A DNA stretch of 64,000 bases from Gari tellinella (taxonomy: Eukaryota > Mollusca > Bivalvia > Cardiida > Psammobiidae): assembly GCA_922989275.2 (NCBI GenBank), contig OV277863.1:16830001-16894000 (forward strand), read 5' to 3'. A model generated the notes under the pieces. It saw only the letters and a program-made list of their open reading frames with translations. It ran no database searches and was not told where the DNA came from. Below are positions 60,289 through 64,000 of this stretch, one piece after another; within the stretch, counting starts at the first letter, position 1; each line of letters begins with the position of its first letter. The position numbers were made by a program, and so were the translations under genes.

Positions 60289-63267
60289 CGGTCCATGGAA
60301 ATACCCCATACGACTGGCACACTACTGGCATACTACTGGCATACTACCGAGATCCTGCCCATACGAGTTGAATCTATACTGTAGGGCCATTTTTATGTGT
60401 ATTGTTCTATCTTACATAATAGATATGATCATTATGAATATATTCCAAAAGTTTTTTTTAATTTAATCCAATTATTAGTCATGTAATATCGATAATTCGC
60501 AATAACATCCCATACGAGCAAATGACCATGGATATGAACCAGGGCCCAATACGAGTTGAATCTATACCGTAGATACATTTATAAAGAATTATTAAAAAAA
60601 ACCATACGAGTTGAATCTACTACATTAGGGCCATTTATAGGGGTATTTATCTATCATACATAATAAATATGATCATTATGAAGATATGCCAAGAGTGTTT
60701 TTTTTTAATTAAATCCCATTTTTAATCCTATAATATCGATAATTCCAAATTATATCCCATACAAGTAAATGACCATATGAACCATAACCCCTAATACGAG
60801 TTGAATCTACACTATAAGGATCATTTATATGGCTAATATTCGCTCAGAAACAATAAATATCATGGTTGAGTTTAAGTCCATGTTACCATTTTAAATGCAC
60901 AAAAAAATCGCAAAGTATGGAAAACACAAATAAATTCACAATTAATAGAAACTATTATAATATATAGTTAACTGAATGTTGACAATAAAAACGACAATAA
61001 TAAATTTAATTCAGAATATAATCATTTTGGCTATTCGTTTTCAATAAATAATGTGAGATACGGTCCTTTTTTTGATGATCAATTAGACTCGATAATCACC
61101 TATAAAGAGTGATGGGTGTCATGCTGAGACCGTTAATTACATACCACTTATCCCCTTTAACATACCGCTGGGTGATAGTCGTTTGGCTTTAATGTGCCGA
61201 CATTAACTGTAACCTTTTACATGTATTATTTGTCAACAAACGAGTTAAATCTAATGCAATGCTCAGCATTCATAGCATTTTGAATAAGCATTTATAATCA
61301 TCGAACCAAATTTTCCCACGGATAGTCGCTAATACAGAACGGTCTTTATATACGAATATATAGTTACAATTTTACATATTATCATACAGTACATACATAA
61401 TGTTAGAAAAAATAACAACGCCAACACGATTATAAGTTTATCATTTATCCTCCGACGTTTCGTTCAGGTTCGTTATTTACTTTCACCTTCCATTAAGCAA
61501 TTACCGGAAATTAGTTTAGTTGTTGTAATAAAGGGTTTTTACTGTATATTATTCCTGTATTATTTCCATCTTATTAATACATTTTCGTCGTTATCGTTTG
61601 AACATTTTAAATGCCCATTAACATGTACTTCAGCTTTGTTTCCATATTTTAAATATTTGTTCTCTTTCAGTTCAGGTTCGTTCTTCATTTAATAATCAGT
61701 CTCACATAAAAAAAAAACTTGGGTTTGTCGACCTCTCACAATCTTAGATAACAATGAATGTGCTTAATTACCCAGATCGTTTCGCCAAAGCATGTCATAA
61801 CGGTAATCTAATTCAGTCGCAAATTTCGTACAAAAATGAAGACGTCTGCTTTCTTTATTAATAAAAAGAAGAGTTAAACAGTCACACAATTGTTAATTTT
61901 TAATCTATTTTTTTCGCAAGTAAACACTAACGGGAATGGATCCAAACATATTTAAGTCTTGCCGGTTTGGAACTGAAGGCGTTAAATTTAAAAGCATTTG
62001 TTGTTTTGAATTCAGTAAGTTGTTGAAGGCAGTAACCTGTCTTTAACTTTCACTTTGCTCATAAAAATAGTGATTGCATTTGTTCTTACCATGTTATTTA
62101 CTTAACCAATTCACTCCCTTACAAAAAGTTCATTGATAACGTGCAAACAGTTTGGATCATGACCAGACAAATGTTCAAAATTCTTAATAAAATACAAGCA
62201 AACGACAATTTATACTGATTGGGGTTAAAGAGCACGCGCCATTGAGAGTGTAAGTTCAATACACACAAGCATTTTCATTACATTTTTTCGACAATTTTAG
62301 GTATTTTGTTTATATTTTCGGCTTTTTTCCCTCCAAATTATGGGGCACACCGGCGAAAGCTGGGTTCTCGTTCCGAGCCCCGATTGCATCAACTTATACA
62401 AAGCATGCAACAGGCGGTATAAGATTTGATGTGGCGGATGCTTTCTTTCAAACCCCGTATACTGTGTGCAATAATGAATTAGCGGCACGTGCTGTTAGCG
62501 ACACGTGTTAAAGCGACACGTGTTAAAGGAAGTGATAGACAAAGGTGTTAAACCTCGGCGAGATCAAGCGTGTTTATTCCATCCCTATAAAGGAATTTAT
62601 ATATGCTTTAGCTTGAATAACTCGTTCAATAATTGATCAAAAATACTGTTTGCGAAGGAATAATGTCCGGAAAGTGACCCTACAGTGTAGATTTAACTCG
62701 AAGAGGGTCAGGTTTATCTGGCACTATTCGTATGGCGCTTTTATACTTTTTTGGGGAAATATTGAATATAATGATACAAAAAAACAGGTTAACAATGAAA
62801 ATAAAACTTTCTTAAACGTGTTTACAATAATAATTTATAATAGAGTGTTGTGGCTCTTCATACATTTTTGAGAATTTTGACACTGAATTATAAATAATGG
62901 GATTGCTCTGAAAAAATTTATAAAGCTGTATGTTTATTAGGACCACGGTTTTATTTAAATGAACTATAGACTTATATCCACACAAGTTGACCTATAGTAG
63001 ATAGATTCAACTCGTATTGGGCCCGGCCCTGGTTCATATGGTCATTTACTCGTATGGGACGTTATTGCGAATTATCGATATTACATGACTAATAATGGGA
63101 TTTGATTAAAAAAAACTTTTGGAATATCATCATAATGATAATATTTATTATGTAAGATAGAATAATACACATAAAAATGGCCCTACAGTATAGATTCAAC
63201 TCGTATGGGCAGGATCTCGGTAGTATGCCAGTAGTGTGCCAGTCGTATGGGGTATTTCCACGGACCC
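60289..63267. mobile_element. 3.0-kb long-inverted-repeat element with 8-bp target duplication
   Basis: Left arm 60289-60570 and right arm about 62990-63267 are inverted copies, about 90% alike by eye, starting CGGTCCATGGAAATACCCC and ending GGGGTATTTCCACGGACCC. Both sides carry TTAAAAAC (60281-60288, 63268-63275). A second, more diverged copy of the arm follows the left arm at about 60600-60830. The roughly 2.2-kb interior has no ORF I recognise and includes a family B end at 61512-61553. An 8-bp duplication fits hAT or P-type elements, but arms this long are more like foldback or MULE elements; class unresolved. Confidence 0.85.
62484..62530. promoter_or_regulatory. Three spaced CACGTG motifs
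   Basis: GGCACGTGCTGTTAGC, GACACGTGTTAAAGC and GACACGTGTTAAAGG form three units at 20 and 16 bases, each with the palindromic E-box CACGTG. It lies inside the 3.0-kb element. Whether it is regulatory or just a short tandem repeat is unknown. Confidence 0.45.
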
Positions 63268-63425
63268 TTAAAAACTTATTTATTATTTATGTTGCCATTC
63301 TCATCAAGTTCACTGTAATTCCCTGGATAAGATATTAATCATGAGAAATATCTGTGACAGTGTGTTCATTCACCTGAATCATGAGCAAAAGGCTGGTTGG
63401 CTGGTGTAGTTTAACATCTCTAAAC

Positions 63426-63815
63426 TTACTGACCCATGAAACAATAAATGGGAAATTCCAACTTATAATTATGTCTAGCCCATTTGTGACACTTATGGGT
63501 ATTTTAAAAAAAATATTTTACACATTCAACCCTAGCGATGAGTATACTCGTCATTTACAAATAGTGTACAAGCGAGGATTACACTTGTCCCATGCAAACA
63601 GTGTAGACCCTGATCAGAGGGTTCCATAAGGAGCCCTCTGATGAGGCTCTACACTGTTTGCCATTTTGAAATATATTGTTAAAATCAACCCTAAATAGTC
63701 AGAAATGGACTAGACTTATTTTGAAATTAGAATTGTCCATTAAAAAATTCAGGGGTGAATGAGTAAATACAATATATTGCAAAATGACCAACAGTGTAGA
63801 CACTGATCATCAGTT
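63426..63815 (+). mobile_element. Outer family C copy split by another C copy
   Basis: The left part has ACTGACCCATGAAACAATAA, AATTCCAACTTATAATTATG and GACACTTATGGGTATTTTA. The right part resumes at ACAATATATTGCAAAATGAC with CAACAGTGTAGACACTGATC. The break corresponds to the TTTTAACAATATA site of the element. Confidence 0.68.
63520..63768 (-). mobile_element. Inner family C copy, full length
   Basis: Begins CATTCAACCCTAGCGATGAG and ends CAGGGGTGAATGAGTAAA. The hairpin AAACAGTGTAGACCCTGATC / GATGAGGCTCTACACTGTTT. Inverted relative to the outer C copy. Confidence 0.78.
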
Positions 63816-63925
63816 TGAAATTAAAAGCCTTTGTCTGTGACATGGCTTGCAAATCCTTCCAGGGCTGCCATTAGTTGATCACGAAAAATCCTAAGATTTT
63901 CAAATTGTCTATTTTTCAAGCATGC

Positions 63926-64000
63926 TTACTTAAAGCAGGTTGAATGTAAAGCAGAATGCGCCTTAAGGCGCATTCTGCTTTACTTTCAGCCTGCTTTTAG
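63926..64000 (+). mobile_element. Family A hairpin cut by the window end
   Basis: ACTTAAAGCAGGTTGAATG and a perfect GCAGAATGCGCC / GGCGCATTCTGC hairpin with TTAA at its tip. The window ends in the right arm. Confidence 0.75.

Noticed and set aside
60600..60830. Separate MITE with CATACGAGTTGAATCTA motifs
   Set aside because: It is a degenerate extra copy of the arm of the 60289-63267 element, so it is included there.
63276..63400. Candidate upstream LZTFL1 exon on the minus strand (CAG-GTGAAT donor near 63372)
   Set aside because: The frame before the donor does not resemble the expected coiled-coil sequence.

Overview
The window is repeat-dense, AT-rich animal DNA, most probably from a bivalve mollusc. 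Three things point there: spliced genes with long introns, a very high load of small hairpin transposons, and several elements with internal tandem arrays that resemble the 'pearl'/Helentron-type elements known from bivalves. There are no bacterial features. Species cannot be fixed from the sequence alone.

Genes. Two host genes are visible, both with ciliary roles. (1) On the + strand, a divergent tubulin of the delta/zeta (ZED) class runs from 20017 to 46903. I assembled it from 11 exons whose reading phases all agree, giving 422 codons plus a stop. Its first exon and upstream region lie in a tandem duplication (16957-18577 and 18578-20571), so a second identical first exon sits at 18023-18117. 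(2) On the - strand, the last two coding exons of an LZTFL1-like gene (BBSome regulator) lie at 59561-59664 and 57771-57795; the rest of that gene is outside the window. The two genes converge, separated by about 10.9 kb of repeats. I see no host gene in 1-16800.

Mobile DNA. Most other sequence is transposon-derived. I use letters for the small families. A: about 240-260 bp, flanked by TTAA, ends CCCATTACCCCATA, central hairpin; about 35 full, partial or nested copies. B: TA-flanked, ends CAGTAAAACCTCTCTAT. C: ends near TTAACTCATTCACCCCTGA, hairpin with TGATCAG. D: hairpin with GTTTGGATCCTGATCAG. E: ends CAGTCAAACTTCGATATCTC. F: ends CAGGGCTCCAGATAAG. G: ends GGGCCCGTTTCAT or GGGCTCGTTTTAC. 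J: ends AAGGTTATAAAG. Larger items are four Helentron/pearl-like elements with internal tandem arrays, a jockey-type LINE with a frameshifted reverse transcriptase, other LINE 3' ends, a decayed Tc1 transposase, a tRNA-derived SINE, a mariner-like TIR element, and a 3.0 kb long-inverted-repeat element with an 8-bp target duplication.

Main unusual signal. The central hairpins of the small elements behave like exchangeable modules. Families A and B share one hairpin core although their ends and target sites differ. C, D, the element at 9478 and the one at 14915 share a second core. F and the element at 57837 share a third. Family A also inserts repeatedly into the TTAA inside hairpins of other A and B copies.

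Stretches not listed hold no gene or repeat that I can support; most look like AT-rich intron or intergenic DNA.
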